DNA of 64,000 bases from NCBI RefSeq assembly GCF_039541075.1, contig NZ_BAABFN010000001.1, positions 372,001 to 436,000 on the forward strand, in the 5' to 3' direction. Below the pieces are notes generated by a model that searched no databases, had not been told where the DNA came from, and saw only the letters and a list, made by a program, of their open reading frames with translations. This document shows, piece by piece, positions 33,441-41,078 of this stretch. This stretch comes from Compostibacter hankyongensis. GTDB lineage: Bacteria; Bacteroidota; Bacteroidia; Chitinophagales; Chitinophagaceae. The position numbers and the translations under genes are program-made. Every line of letters begins with the position of its first letter. Position 1 is the first letter of the stretch.

Positions 33441-34958
33441 CTACCATTGCAGGGAAAGCTGCAGTCCGGTGGCAAAGGGATGTTCGTTCACCGGGTAGCC
33501 CTTCTTATAGGTGGACATCAGCTGATAATATACCATAGGGCCCGCCTCCAGCTTCATGGAACCCTCAAGCGGGAAGGCAAACAGGATATTGGTCATAAAG
33601 GTGCCGTTCCAGGGGCGTACCAGGGATGGGTCGCTGAAATAACGGCCCATCTCGGGGGCGAAGATGTTGATATGGCGGTTCAAAAGATAGTTTACCGCTA
33701 CTCCGGAGGAAATGCCTATGCTATAGCCGTTCCGGTCCAGCGGCATCTCCCACCGCAGCAATACGGGAACGCCGGCTTCGAAATAGTTGTTGTGAAGCGT
33801 AATGGGCTCGCCTTCGCTCAGCGAGCCGGTGCTGTTGGCGGAGAAGGCCGAACGGCGGCTCACGGTGTGCATGCTGCCGGTGCTCTGCGTTACCTGTACG
33901 GAGAGGGGGCGTGTCCGGTTGGCGGAGATATCATACCCGGTTTTGGACAGGCTGACGCCGGTCAGCAGCGACCACCGGCCGGATATCGGCAGCAGGGTAT
34001 GTACGCCGGCATGGATACCCAGGTTCTGGTGATGGTATACCTTGCTGATCTCTTCGGGGGCGGTGGTCGCCATGCGGGGAAGACCGCTGATGGCGTAGGT
34101 GACGTCAGCCGCGGCAGGCGTGGGATCCGGCCGGCCGGCGGTGCTGAAGGTGCGGTAGCTGACGGCGGGCGTGGCAAAAAATTCCCAGCGGGCCTTTTTC
34201 TTTTCAGGCGTTTCGGCGGCAGGCGCCATTTCATTGAATGCCAGCAGGCGGCGCGCCGTCTCCGCGGAAGGCTGTCCTAACAGCGCCTGCTTGGGACTTT
34301 GCGTGGGTGCGGGGGCGACACGGGAGGTCGCGGTCAGGTTTTGGGTTGCCGGCCATGCCGGGGAAATGCCGCCTTCGATGTAGGGAAGCGAAGGAGTGGC
34401 CGGGCGGGCCGCCGCAATCAGGTTTTCCTGTTGCCGTGCAGCAGCAGGAATTGCCGGGGTCGCTCCGGTGACAGGAGTGATTTTGGCTGTTGCCGTTGCG
34501 GGAAGGGCGGGGGACTCCGCTGCCACGGTGCCGGCCGGGCGCGTTTTGGCGGAAAGGTCCCGGTGCGGGCGGGCGGTTGCCGGCTCTTCTGCAGCGGGCT
34601 GCCGGGAACCGCCGGCGGCAGTAAGATCCTGTTCCGGATGCGCAGCGGCTGCCGTGTCCGTATTTCCCGCCGGCGCCTCATTCTTCGCCGGTGCGCCCGC
34701 CATGTCGCGTTGCTGCAGGGTATGACCCGGTACGGTCTGCTGCGGCCGGGGGCGGAACACCCAGAAGCCGCCCGCGAGCAGCAGCAGGGCAGCCGCGGCG
34801 GCAAGCCAGCGGTAAGGAAATCTTTTTCCGGCTGCCGGCAGGGGGTGCAGGGAACGGGAAACCTGTTCCCAAACCCCGCCGGATGGCGGGAGGGAAAAGT
34901 CCTCCGCTGCAGATTTCAGCAGGCGTTCTAATTCATCGTCACGTAGTTCTTCACGCAT
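33441..34958 (-). CDS. Predicted dual-membrane anti-sigma protein (cytosolic anti-sigma, inner-membrane helix, outer-membrane barrel)
   Basis: 505 residues. Residues 1-50 are cytosolic: DELERLLKSAAEDF then LPPSGGVWEQV, the pattern seen at the N-terminus of many Bacteroidota anti-sigma proteins. A membrane helix follows at 51-68 (WLAAAAALLLLAGGFWVF). Residues ~70-250 are a Pro/Ala/Thr-rich linker (TAAAAHPEQDLTAAGG, ATARPHRDLSAKTRP). From ~255 the protein has strand-like segments typical of an outer-membrane barrel (RWEFFATPAVSYRTF, WSLLTGVSLSKTGYDI, FATGLQLSLQW at the end, with a terminal Trp). This resembles the Dma proteins reported in Bacteroides. It starts 6 bases after its sigma factor. 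Confidence 0.8.
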   Translation of the reverse strand: MREELRDDELERLLKSAAEDFSLPPSGGVWEQVSRSLHPLPAAGKRFPYRWLAAAAALLLLAGGFWVFRPRPQQTVPGHTLQQRDMAGAPAKNEAPAGNTDTAAAAHPEQDLTAAGGSRQPAAEEPATARPHRDLSAKTRPAGTVAAESPALPATATAKITPVTGATPAIPAAARQQENLIAAARPATPSLPYIEGGISPAWPATQNLTATSRVAPAPTQSPKQALLGQPSAETARRLLAFNEMAPAAETPEKKKARWEFFATPAVSYRTFSTAGRPDPTPAAADVTYAISGLPRMATTAPEEISKVYHHQNLGIHAGVHTLLPISGRWSLLTGVSLSKTGYDISANRTRPLSVQVTQSTGSMHTVSRRSAFSANSTGSLSEGEPITLHNNYFEAGVPVLLRWEMPLDRNGYSIGISSGVAVNYLLNRHINIFAPEMGRYFSDPSLVRPWNGTFMTNILFAFPLEGSMKLEAGPMVYYQLMSTYKKGYPVNEHPFATGLQLSLQW

Positions 34959-34964
34959 TGCCGG

Positions 34965-35528
34965 TTATTTGATAACAGCCACTTTTTTTCGTTCTTCGAT
35001 CAGCCGCATCAGCAGGCCCCTGGCGCGGGCATACTGCGAGCGGGAGGTGCTCTCTGCGATACCGAGGATGTCCCCGATCTCCTTGTGCGAATACCCTTCC
35101 ACCGCATACAGGTTGACGATGCTGCGGTATCCCAGCGGGAGCGAGCGGATGATCGCAATGATATCCTTGGTATGCAGCGGCAGGTCGCTCTGCTCCGCAG
35201 AGGAGACCTGCAGCGCCTCATCGAGCTCCAGGCTTTGCTGGAAAGATTTATTGCGTTTCAGGTAATTGATCGCCGTTGTCACCATGATACGCCGGATCCA
35301 GCCTTCCAGTGCGCCATCCGAACGGTATTGCTCCAGGTGGGTGAATACCTTTATAAACCCTTCCTGAAGCATGTCTTCCGCATCGGCCTGATTGCGCGCA
35401 TAACGATAGCATACCCCCAGCATCCGGCCGCTAAATCGCTCATATAACGCTTTTTGTGCACCGGCATTCTGCTGCAGGCATTCCCTGACGAGCGTTGCCT
35501 CGTCCAGCCGTTCATACTGCTTGCTCAA
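34965..35528 (-). CDS. ECF-family RNA polymerase sigma factor
   Basis: 187 residues. Sigma region 2: ALYERFSGRMLGVCYRYARN, then QADAEDMLQEGFIKVFTHL (the -10-binding helices). Region 4: LPLGYRSIVNLYAVEGYSHKEIG and LGIAESTSRSQYARARGLL, a helix-turn-helix for the -35. No anti-sigma domain is fused. The next gene, 6 bases away, encodes the predicted dual-membrane anti-sigma protein, so the pair probably senses envelope or outer-membrane state. Their joint transcript is ended by the terminator near 33150. Confidence 0.93.
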   Translation of the reverse strand: MSKQYERLDEATLVRECLQQNAGAQKALYERFSGRMLGVCYRYARNQADAEDMLQEGFIKVFTHLEQYRSDGALEGWIRRIMVTTAINYLKRNKSFQQSLELDEALQVSSAEQSDLPLHTKDIIAIIRSLPLGYRSIVNLYAVEGYSHKEIGDILGIAESTSRSQYARARGLLMRLIEERKKVAVIK

Positions 35529-35593
35529 ATTGGCTAAGGTTTAGACAGGTAGTACCCTTAAAAACGCTGCATAAAGGAAAGAAATTTTTCGTT

Positions 35594-35613
35594 AAAAAAT
35601 CCGCCATCAGCGG
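35594..35613 (-). terminator. Possible weak terminator after the Lrp gene
   Basis: On the minus strand CCGC-loop-GCGG (35601-35613) is followed by an A/T run read as ATTTTTT. Stem only 4 bp, so the call is weak. It lies between the Lrp gene and the ECF sigma gene. Confidence 0.3.
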
Positions 35614-35695
35614 GCAATACGCCGTTGTCCCGGGGCGGCGAGATCAGCCCGGTCATGGCGTATAGCGGCCGGCAGGGCCCGGGTATGGCTCCTGC

Positions 35696-36169
35696 TCAGT
35701 CCGCCGGGGCAACGTTTATGCTGCGGGTGAATTCCTCTTCGAGGGAGATGATGGTTTCGGTCCGCTCAATCCCTTTAACCTTCTGAAGCTCATCGTGTAA
35801 TACACGGCGCAATTGTTCTATATCTTTGCAGACCACCTCGGCAAAAATGCTGTAATTGCCCGTGGTATAGTTGATCCGGGTGATCTCGGGGATCTTTTTC
35901 AGCTCCTTGGCCACGGTATCATAGAGCGAGCTTTTTTCCAGGTAGATACCGATAAAGGCGATCACGTCATAGCCGATCATCTTCAGGTCTACCTGAAGCT
36001 TGGTGCCTTTTACCACGCCCATCTCATGCAGCTTCTTCATACGGACATGGATCGTTCCCCCCGATACGAAGAGCTTTTTACCCAGGTCGGCATACGAAAT
36101 CTCGGCATTCCGCATCATTTCGTTGATGATCTGCAGGTCCAGTTTGTCGATGTTTAAGGTAGCGGCCAT
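35696..36169 (-). CDS. Lrp/AsnC family transcriptional regulator
   Basis: 157 residues. N-terminal helix-turn-helix (LDLQIINEMMRNAEISYADLG, FVSGGTIHVRMKKLHEMGVV), a linker, then the RAM ligand-binding fold (AFIGIYLEKSSLYDTVAKEL, GNYSIFAEVVCKDIEQLRRVL, GIERTETIISLEEEF). Such proteins form octamers and respond to amino acids. The ligand is not deducible. Own promoter at 36280-36310; no partner gene on either side. Confidence 0.94.
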   Translation of the reverse strand: MAATLNIDKLDLQIINEMMRNAEISYADLGKKLFVSGGTIHVRMKKLHEMGVVKGTKLQVDLKMIGYDVIAFIGIYLEKSSLYDTVAKELKKIPEITRINYTTGNYSIFAEVVCKDIEQLRRVLHDELQKVKGIERTETIISLEEEFTRSINVAPAD

Positions 36170-36279
36170 TTTGATGCTTTTAAAAACGGATGTAGAAAAG
36201 GATAGCGATCAGGATTCCGGTAGAGACCTTCACCGCCAGCAAAAATGCCGTTCCGGCTTAGGCTTTCATTACCAAAGGA

Positions 36280-36310
36280 TAAAGATAGGAAATTTTGATA
36301 CTTTGCAAAA
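36280..36310 (-). promoter_or_regulatory. Promoter of the Lrp/AsnC gene
   Basis: Minus strand: TTTTG, 18 bases, then TATCTTTA (one mismatch from TAnnTTTG). The transcript would have a leader of about 105 bases, long for this genome. The gap 36170-36544 holds this promoter and a hairpin at 36473-36498, with nothing else I can see. Confidence 0.5.
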
Positions 36311-36472
36311 CAGGCCTGCTTTTTTGTTTTTTTGTCAAGTATGTGGCCCCAAAACGGCAGAATGTATAACAGACACTTATCAAGACAGTACCGCAACGGC
36401 GGAAAACCTTGAGAAATTCTGCCGCAGCGGAAAGCATCTGAACGGAAAAAACAAAGCACGCACTTTCGGAAG

Positions 36473-36498
36473 CCGGCCGCTCCCGCAAAAGCGGCCGG
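36473..36498 (-). terminator. Hairpin downstream of the TonB receptor gene
   Basis: CCGGCCGCT and AGCGGCCGG form a perfect 9-bp stem 47 bases after the receptor's stop codon. A TTTGTTTTTT run follows only about 18 bases later on the minus strand, so it is an imperfect intrinsic terminator. Confidence 0.45.
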
Positions 36499-36544
36499 GC
36501 GCATGGATTTACCGGAATATGGCTCCGGCGCGTCAGATCTGCGG

Positions 36545-38968
36545 TCAGAATTTGAAAGACAGGCTGGCCACAAAATTCCGGGGCTTCTGCGGGTTCACCG
36601 ACCAGTAGCCGATATAATATTCCGTGTTGCTCAGGTTGTTTACATTGAGCGCAGCCCTGAACCTGCTGCCTTCGTAAAACAGGGAGGCATTCAGCAGCGT
36701 ATAGGCGGGCAGGTAAAAGACGCCGGTCTGACTGTTGTCGATCACCTTGTAACGGCCGGCGTAGTTTCCTCCGATGCCCAAGCCCAGACCCCGTAAACCA
36801 TCCTTGTGGAAAGTATACGTTCCCCAGAAGTTGGCCGTATGCTGAGGGCCTTGTCCGCCGGGACTTCTGCCGGGCTCCGAATAGAAATCCATATCATTGC
36901 CCTCAATCACCGCGGTATGGTTATAGCTGTATCCCGCGATCAGACTGAGCCCCTCCAGCGGATAGGCCGCCAGGTCCAGCTCGAGCCCCCTGCTGCCTAC
37001 CTTGCCACCCTGGACCTGGTCATTGGGATTACCGGCAACCGGCACCACCCTGTTGCTGACCCGGATATCATAATAGGAGAGGGTGGCGGACAGCTTTTGG
37101 GAAAAGAGATTGGCTTTTACCCCGGCCTCCCACTGGTTGGCATGTTCGGGTTTAAATGATTTGATGCGGGGATTGCTGCCATCGGGGTCGGCGACTTCTG
37201 CCGGTGCCACATTGATAAAGGCATTCATATAATTGGCAAACAGCGATACCTTATCCGGCACCGGCTGATAAACGAGACCAAACTTGGGTGAGAGCGCGAA
37301 CTGGCTGAAGTCGTCCTCATCCGTGCTGCGTTCGCCCTTCGAGTCAAAGTAATCCGCCCGCAGGCTGGCCATGAGCATCAGCCCGGGCGTGATATTGATC
37401 ACATCCGATACATAGGCGGCATAAGAGCTGTTCGAAATGTTGCTGTGGGCAGGTTCCGTACCGGCCAGAAGATTGTCGATGGATGCCTTGGTCAGGTATA
37501 CGGGAACCAGGGTGTCTCCGGAAAAGGGGTCGACGTAGTTGACGTCCCCCTGCGGAGTGACGTTCCGGGCCCATCCCCATCCGGAGCCGTTGTCCACCAC
37601 ATGCTGATTGAAGAAATCGAGTCCCAGGAGCAGGCGGTTCCGCAGCCTCCCGATGTTGAAATCCCCGTTGAAATTTTGCTGTATGTCGGTGGTATAGGTC
37701 GTCTGCTGCTCGTCGTGGAAATATTGACTGAAATGATCGGCCTCGGTGGAATCATCATCCCAGATATAGGTATAGATGCCATCGGATTTTACGGTACCCC
37801 TCGAGAACACGGTCTGGGAAGTCCAGCGGCCGGAGAGCTTGTACTCCATCCGGGCCTGGAGGTTGAACTTGGGATTTCTGATGGTCAGGTCGTTGCTGGT
37901 AAAGGACAGCTTGGGATCCAGGTTCAGCGCATCAATCGTTTTAAAGGGAAGCGCGCTCAGTCGGTCGGAATGAAAAAATACCGGAGGTACTGCTCTTTCT
38001 TCCTGCAGGATCTCGGTGAGGATATGAAAAGAAAGCCGGTCGTTCACCTCGTATACCAGCGAAGGCGCCAGGAAGAAGGATTTCCGGAAACCGGCATCCT
38101 GAAAGCTGCCTTCCGAATGATAGGCCGTATTGATGCGCATCGCAATTTTCTCCCGGGAGCTCAGGGGTGTGTTGATATCCGCTGTTACCCGGTTGAGGCC
38201 AAAGCTTCCGAACTGGTAGCCCGCTTCTCCGCCGAAATGATAATAGGGTTTCTTGGTGATGGTATTGATGATGCCGCCGTAGCTGTAAAAGCTGCCGCCG
38301 AACAGCGTGCCCGAAGGGCCTTTGAGTACTTCTATCTCTTCCACATCGGCCGGATCCATATCTCCGCTGGTCAGACCGGGCAGCCCGTTCACGAGCGCCG
38401 GCTGGGCGTCGAAGCCGCGGAGCGCAAAGTAAGCACCGCCGTCTCCGGCCCGGCCTGTAGAAGCCCAGGTGCGGGATATCCCCGGCACATTCCGCATGGC
38501 GTCGTCATAGTCGGTAACGGCTTGCTGCTTCAGGATCGCCGAGGTGACGGTATTGTAAACCTGCGGATTTTCCAGATTTTTCAGCGGCATCTTGGCCACG
38601 CCGGTGTTTACCTTATCCGGGTTGCGGCCGGACACGACTACTTCCCGGAGGGCTGCGGCGTTTTCTTTCAGGCGGAAATCGACGGTCAGGGTCTGCCCTG
38701 CCGCCACATGGATCTTTTTTTCCTGTGTCGCCATACCCACCGCAGATATCTTTAAGGTCCAGCTCCCGGGTTTTATGTTCCGGATGATATATTTTCCCTG
38801 TTCATTGCTGATGCTGCCCCAGCTGCTGCGGGTTATGCTGACGGTGATGTTGGCCGCCGGAAGCCCATCGCTCCCGGCGATGGTACCCCTGACGGTACCT
38901 GTGCTTTCGTCCTGGGCAAACAGCAGAAACGATGGGAACAGCAACAGGAGCGTGAAGATTGTTTTCAT
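36545..38968 (-). CDS. TonB-dependent siderophore-type receptor
   Basis: 807 residues from the ATG at 38968 (MKTIFTLLLLFPSFLLFAQ signal peptide). Order: carboxypeptidase-regulatory-like domain (~residues 25-105, VRGTIAGSDGLPAANITVSI), plug domain (AILKQQAVTDYDDAMRNVPG, YFALRGFDAQPALVNGLPG, EEIEVLKGPSGTLFG), then a 22-strand barrel ending FVASLSFKF with the terminal Phe. The plug and the MRNVPG pattern are those of ferric-siderophore receptors (FhuA/FpvA group). There is no STN domain, so no signalling role through FecR. No siderophore genes lie nearby. Iron regulation is not visible. Confidence 0.92.
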   Translation of the reverse strand: MKTIFTLLLLFPSFLLFAQDESTGTVRGTIAGSDGLPAANITVSITRSSWGSISNEQGKYIIRNIKPGSWTLKISAVGMATQEKKIHVAAGQTLTVDFRLKENAAALREVVVSGRNPDKVNTGVAKMPLKNLENPQVYNTVTSAILKQQAVTDYDDAMRNVPGISRTWASTGRAGDGGAYFALRGFDAQPALVNGLPGLTSGDMDPADVEEIEVLKGPSGTLFGGSFYSYGGIINTITKKPYYHFGGEAGYQFGSFGLNRVTADINTPLSSREKIAMRINTAYHSEGSFQDAGFRKSFFLAPSLVYEVNDRLSFHILTEILQEERAVPPVFFHSDRLSALPFKTIDALNLDPKLSFTSNDLTIRNPKFNLQARMEYKLSGRWTSQTVFSRGTVKSDGIYTYIWDDDSTEADHFSQYFHDEQQTTYTTDIQQNFNGDFNIGRLRNRLLLGLDFFNQHVVDNGSGWGWARNVTPQGDVNYVDPFSGDTLVPVYLTKASIDNLLAGTEPAHSNISNSSYAAYVSDVINITPGLMLMASLRADYFDSKGERSTDEDDFSQFALSPKFGLVYQPVPDKVSLFANYMNAFINVAPAEVADPDGSNPRIKSFKPEHANQWEAGVKANLFSQKLSATLSYYDIRVSNRVVPVAGNPNDQVQGGKVGSRGLELDLAAYPLEGLSLIAGYSYNHTAVIEGNDMDFYSEPGRSPGGQGPQHTANFWGTYTFHKDGLRGLGLGIGGNYAGRYKVIDNSQTGVFYLPAYTLLNASLFYEGSRFRAALNVNNLSNTEYYIGYWSVNPQKPRNFVASLSFKF

Positions 38969-39004
38969 ATGATTGGTTTGGCGCGATGAGCAGTTTGAGG
39001 GGAG

Positions 39005-39012
39005 CAAAAGTA
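39005..39012 (-). promoter_or_regulatory. -7 box for the TonB receptor
   Basis: Minus strand reads TACTTTTG, a perfect TAnnTTTG, 36 bases before the ATG. A TTTG lies 13 bases further upstream, closer than usual for a -33 box. Confidence 0.45.
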
Positions 39013-39118
39013 GCCGCTTGGCCGACAAACCATCCCCGGCAATCGGGAAAATGATTTACGCGATTGGGAAAAAAATGCCTGGCGGTGAATACCCGGCTTC
39101 CGACTCGGCTGTCTGTCT

Positions 39119-39126
39119 TATTTTTG
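39119..39126 (+). promoter_or_regulatory. -7 box for trmB, nearly touching the start codon
   Basis: TATTTTTG, a perfect TAnnTTTG, ends only 4 bases before the trmB ATG at 39131, so the transcript would start at or inside the start codon. The preceding CTGTCT is shared with the actA promoter. Confidence 0.45.
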
Positions 39127-39130
39127 CGGC

Positions 39131-39853
39131 ATGGGACACAACAAGCTGATCCGTTTTGAGGAGATCCTGCATTTTCCGAATGTGCTCATTTATCCCGAGC
39201 AGCAGGCCGGCCGCTGGGCGGAACATTTCGGGAACAATCACCCGGTCACCCTGGAGCTGGCCTGCGGGAAAGGCGACTACACCCTGGCGCTGGCCCGCCG
39301 TTTCCCCGAAGAGAATTTTATCGGCGTGGATATAAAGGGCAACCGCATATGGAAGGGGGCCCGCACCGCCCTGGATGAAGGATTGCGGAATGTGGCTTTC
39401 CTGCGCACGCAGATCGGACAGCTGCCCGCCTATTTTGCGCCCGGGGAGGTGAAGGAGATCTGGATCACTTTTCCGGATCCCTTCTTACGGAAGTCAAAGG
39501 CAAAGAAGCGGCTGACGCACCCGGTGTTTCTGCACCGCTACCAGCAGGTACTGACGCCCGGCGGAATGATACATCTCAAAACCGACTCTCCCGAGCTGTA
39601 TGCCTTTACCCGGGAGGTGATCAGTGAAAATGGCTGTATCTTAGCTGAGGACATTCCGGATGTGTATGCGCTGCCCGCTGTGCCTCCCCTGCTGGATATA
39701 CGCACTTTTTACGAGAGCATGCACCTGGCCGCGGGCCGGACGATCCGGTACCTGCGTTTTTCATTACCCGACCGGCTGCCGCCCCTGCCGGTGAAAAAAC
39801 AACATGAGCATGGCGATGCAGAAATCCTCCAGGACGCCGACAAAAAACAGTAA
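39131..39853 (+). CDS. trmB: tRNA (guanine46-N7)-methyltransferase
   Basis: 240 residues. SAM-binding motif ELACGKGDYTLALARRFP, motif II VDIKGNRIWKGA, and the family signature WITFPDPFLRKSKAKKRL followed by HLKTDSPELYAF. It methylates G46 in the variable loop of tRNAs in the cytoplasm. The start ATG follows the promoter box directly. The last 50 bases overlap the next gene in another frame, suggesting translational coupling. Confidence 0.95.
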   Translation: MGHNKLIRFEEILHFPNVLIYPEQQAGRWAEHFGNNHPVTLELACGKGDYTLALARRFPEENFIGVDIKGNRIWKGARTALDEGLRNVAFLRTQIGQLPAYFAPGEVKEIWITFPDPFLRKSKAKKRLTHPVFLHRYQQVLTPGGMIHLKTDSPELYAFTREVISENGCILAEDIPDVYALPAVPPLLDIRTFYESMHLAAGRTIRYLRFSLPDRLPPLPVKKQHEHGDAEILQDADKKQ

Positions 39854-40184
39854 GGAAGAACCCGCTTCCTTTTTTGAAACCGTATATGCCATCGTAAGAA
39901 AAATTCCCCGCGGGAGGATAACCACTTACGGCGCCATTGCGGAAGCCGCCGGCACAAGACTTTCCGCCCGTATGGTGGGCTGGGCCATGAATGCGGCGGG
40001 ACATGCGCCTGTTCGCGTTCCCGCTCACCGTGTGGTGAACCGCAACGGCATGCTTACCGGACGTCAGCATTTTGCCACCCCTACCCTCATGCAGGAACTG
40101 CTGGAACAGGAAGGGGTAAAGGTGGAAAACGACCAGGTAGTGGAATTTGAAAAATTATTCTGGGCGCCGCCCGTGAAAAGCTGA
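39804..40184 (+). CDS. Alkyltransferase-like (ATL) protein of the MGMT family
   Basis: 126 residues. C-terminal MGMT DNA-binding fold: IPRGRITTYGAIAEAAG, RMVGWAMNAAG (helix-turn-helix with the Arg finger), and VPAHRVVNRNG. The catalytic Cys of true O6-alkylguanine transferases (PCHRV) is replaced by Ala, the mark of ATL proteins, which bind alkylated guanine and hand it to nucleotide excision repair; uvrB and uvrC are both in this window. The N-terminus overlaps trmB by 50 bases; a second ATG at 39816 is possible. Confidence 0.88.
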   Translation: MSMAMQKSSRTPTKNSKEEPASFFETVYAIVRKIPRGRITTYGAIAEAAGTRLSARMVGWAMNAAGHAPVRVPAHRVVNRNGMLTGRQHFATPTLMQELLEQEGVKVENDQVVEFEKLFWAPPVKS

Positions 40185-40188
40185 TCTT

Positions 40189-40632
40189 ATGTCCAAAGGC
40201 CGGTTTACGCTGAACACTGCCCTCCTGGAGGAAGACTTTTTTGACATGACATGGCTGATCGGCATCCTGGCCCCGATAGCCGATTACCGCTTGTGCTGGC
40301 AGCTGAACCGCGCCCTGGGCGTCAATTTCAGGGTCAACAACGACCTCGAGATCTCCCTGATCAGCAAAGGGAAAAAATGTTATTTCACGGTTTTCGAATT
40401 TACGGAGCCGGTAAAATCCGTGGCGCATTATTTGTACAACAATCACAGCAAGGCGGAATTCCTGCTGCCGGAGCTCCGGAACATCGATTATCTGTGGCTG
40501 CTCAAGGGAGATTATTACCGGCAGGGCGACGTACAGGAACTGATGGAGCGGATCCGCCGTGTGGAAGGCGTGCAGCTGGTGAACTTGCTGGATCCCGCCG
40601 GGCTGAAGCACCGGCAGCACCTTATCTTCTGA
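40189..40632 (+). CDS. IPExxxVDY family protein
   Basis: 147 residues, matching the Bacteroidota family named for its IPExxxVDY signature, here LPELRNIDYLWLLKG near residue 97. An earlier conserved stretch is DYRLCWQLNRALGVNF, then ISLISKGKKCYFTVFEF. Function unknown. Small soluble protein without signal. It starts 4 bases after the ATL stop and ends at a repeat copy, so trmB, ATL and this gene form one unit. Confidence 0.87.
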   Translation: MSKGRFTLNTALLEEDFFDMTWLIGILAPIADYRLCWQLNRALGVNFRVNNDLEISLISKGKKCYFTVFEFTEPVKSVAHYLYNNHSKAEFLLPELRNIDYLWLLKGDYYRQGDVQELMERIRRVEGVQLVNLLDPAGLKHRQHLIF

Positions 40633-40641
40633 ACCCGCCGG

Positions 40642-40811
40642 CCCCCTACCCCCTGACCCCCTAAAGGGGGAGGTGAAAGGTAAAAGGTGAAAGGCAATTG
40701 AGTGAAATAAATGATTTGATGTGCCAATTTACTCCATCATCAAATCATCAAATTTCCAAAGGCAAAGCCTTCACTGAGACCACTAAGAAATCATAATGCG
40801 CGAAGTAAATC
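40642..40811. repeat. Composite intergenic repeat, copy 5
   Basis: Multiple CCCCCT units, palindrome CCCCCTAAAGGGGG (40657-40670), AGGTGAAAGGTAAAAGGTGAAAGG (split units), a segment with CATCAAATCATCAAATT, and a diverged 53-bp module (40757-40810, CCTTCACTGAGACCACTAAG core). It follows the stop codon of the IPExxxVDY gene by about 10 bases. Confidence 0.7.
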
Positions 40812-40832
40812 ATCAAGTCAAAACCTTATCCT

Positions 40833-41060
40833 ATGTGGCAGGAAAAAAATAACCAGCTCGTTCGTGAATTCAGTTTCGATGATTTCAGCCAGGCTTTTGC
40901 TTTTATGACCCGCGTGGCCCTGCTGGCGGAGAAGATGAATCACCATCCCTATTGGATCAACGTCTACAACAAAGTGGATATCCGTCTTTCTACCCACGAT
41001 GCCGGCGATGTGATTACCGATAAAGACCGGAAGCTGGCTGCGGCGATCGACGGGTTGTAA
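40833..41060 (+). CDS. Pterin-4a-carbinolamine dehydratase (PCD/PhhB)
   Basis: 75 residues, short for the family (usually ~95), with the N-terminal strand trimmed. The active-site motif is EKMNHHPYWINVYNKVDI (His-His-Pro), followed by RLSTHDAGDVITDKDRKLA. It dehydrates 4a-hydroxytetrahydrobiopterin after aromatic amino-acid hydroxylation. ATG at 40833 has no strong ribosome-binding site. No hydroxylase gene lies near, so the pterin context is unknown; family members can also act as transcription cofactors. Confidence 0.9.
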   Translation: MWQEKNNQLVREFSFDDFSQAFAFMTRVALLAEKMNHHPYWINVYNKVDIRLSTHDAGDVITDKDRKLAAAIDGL

Positions 41061-41078
41061 ACGTGGGCAACGGCTTGC

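Noticed and set aside
36802..37159. Plus-strand frame within the TonB receptor
   Set aside because: Shadow of the receptor barrel; no recognisable protein features.
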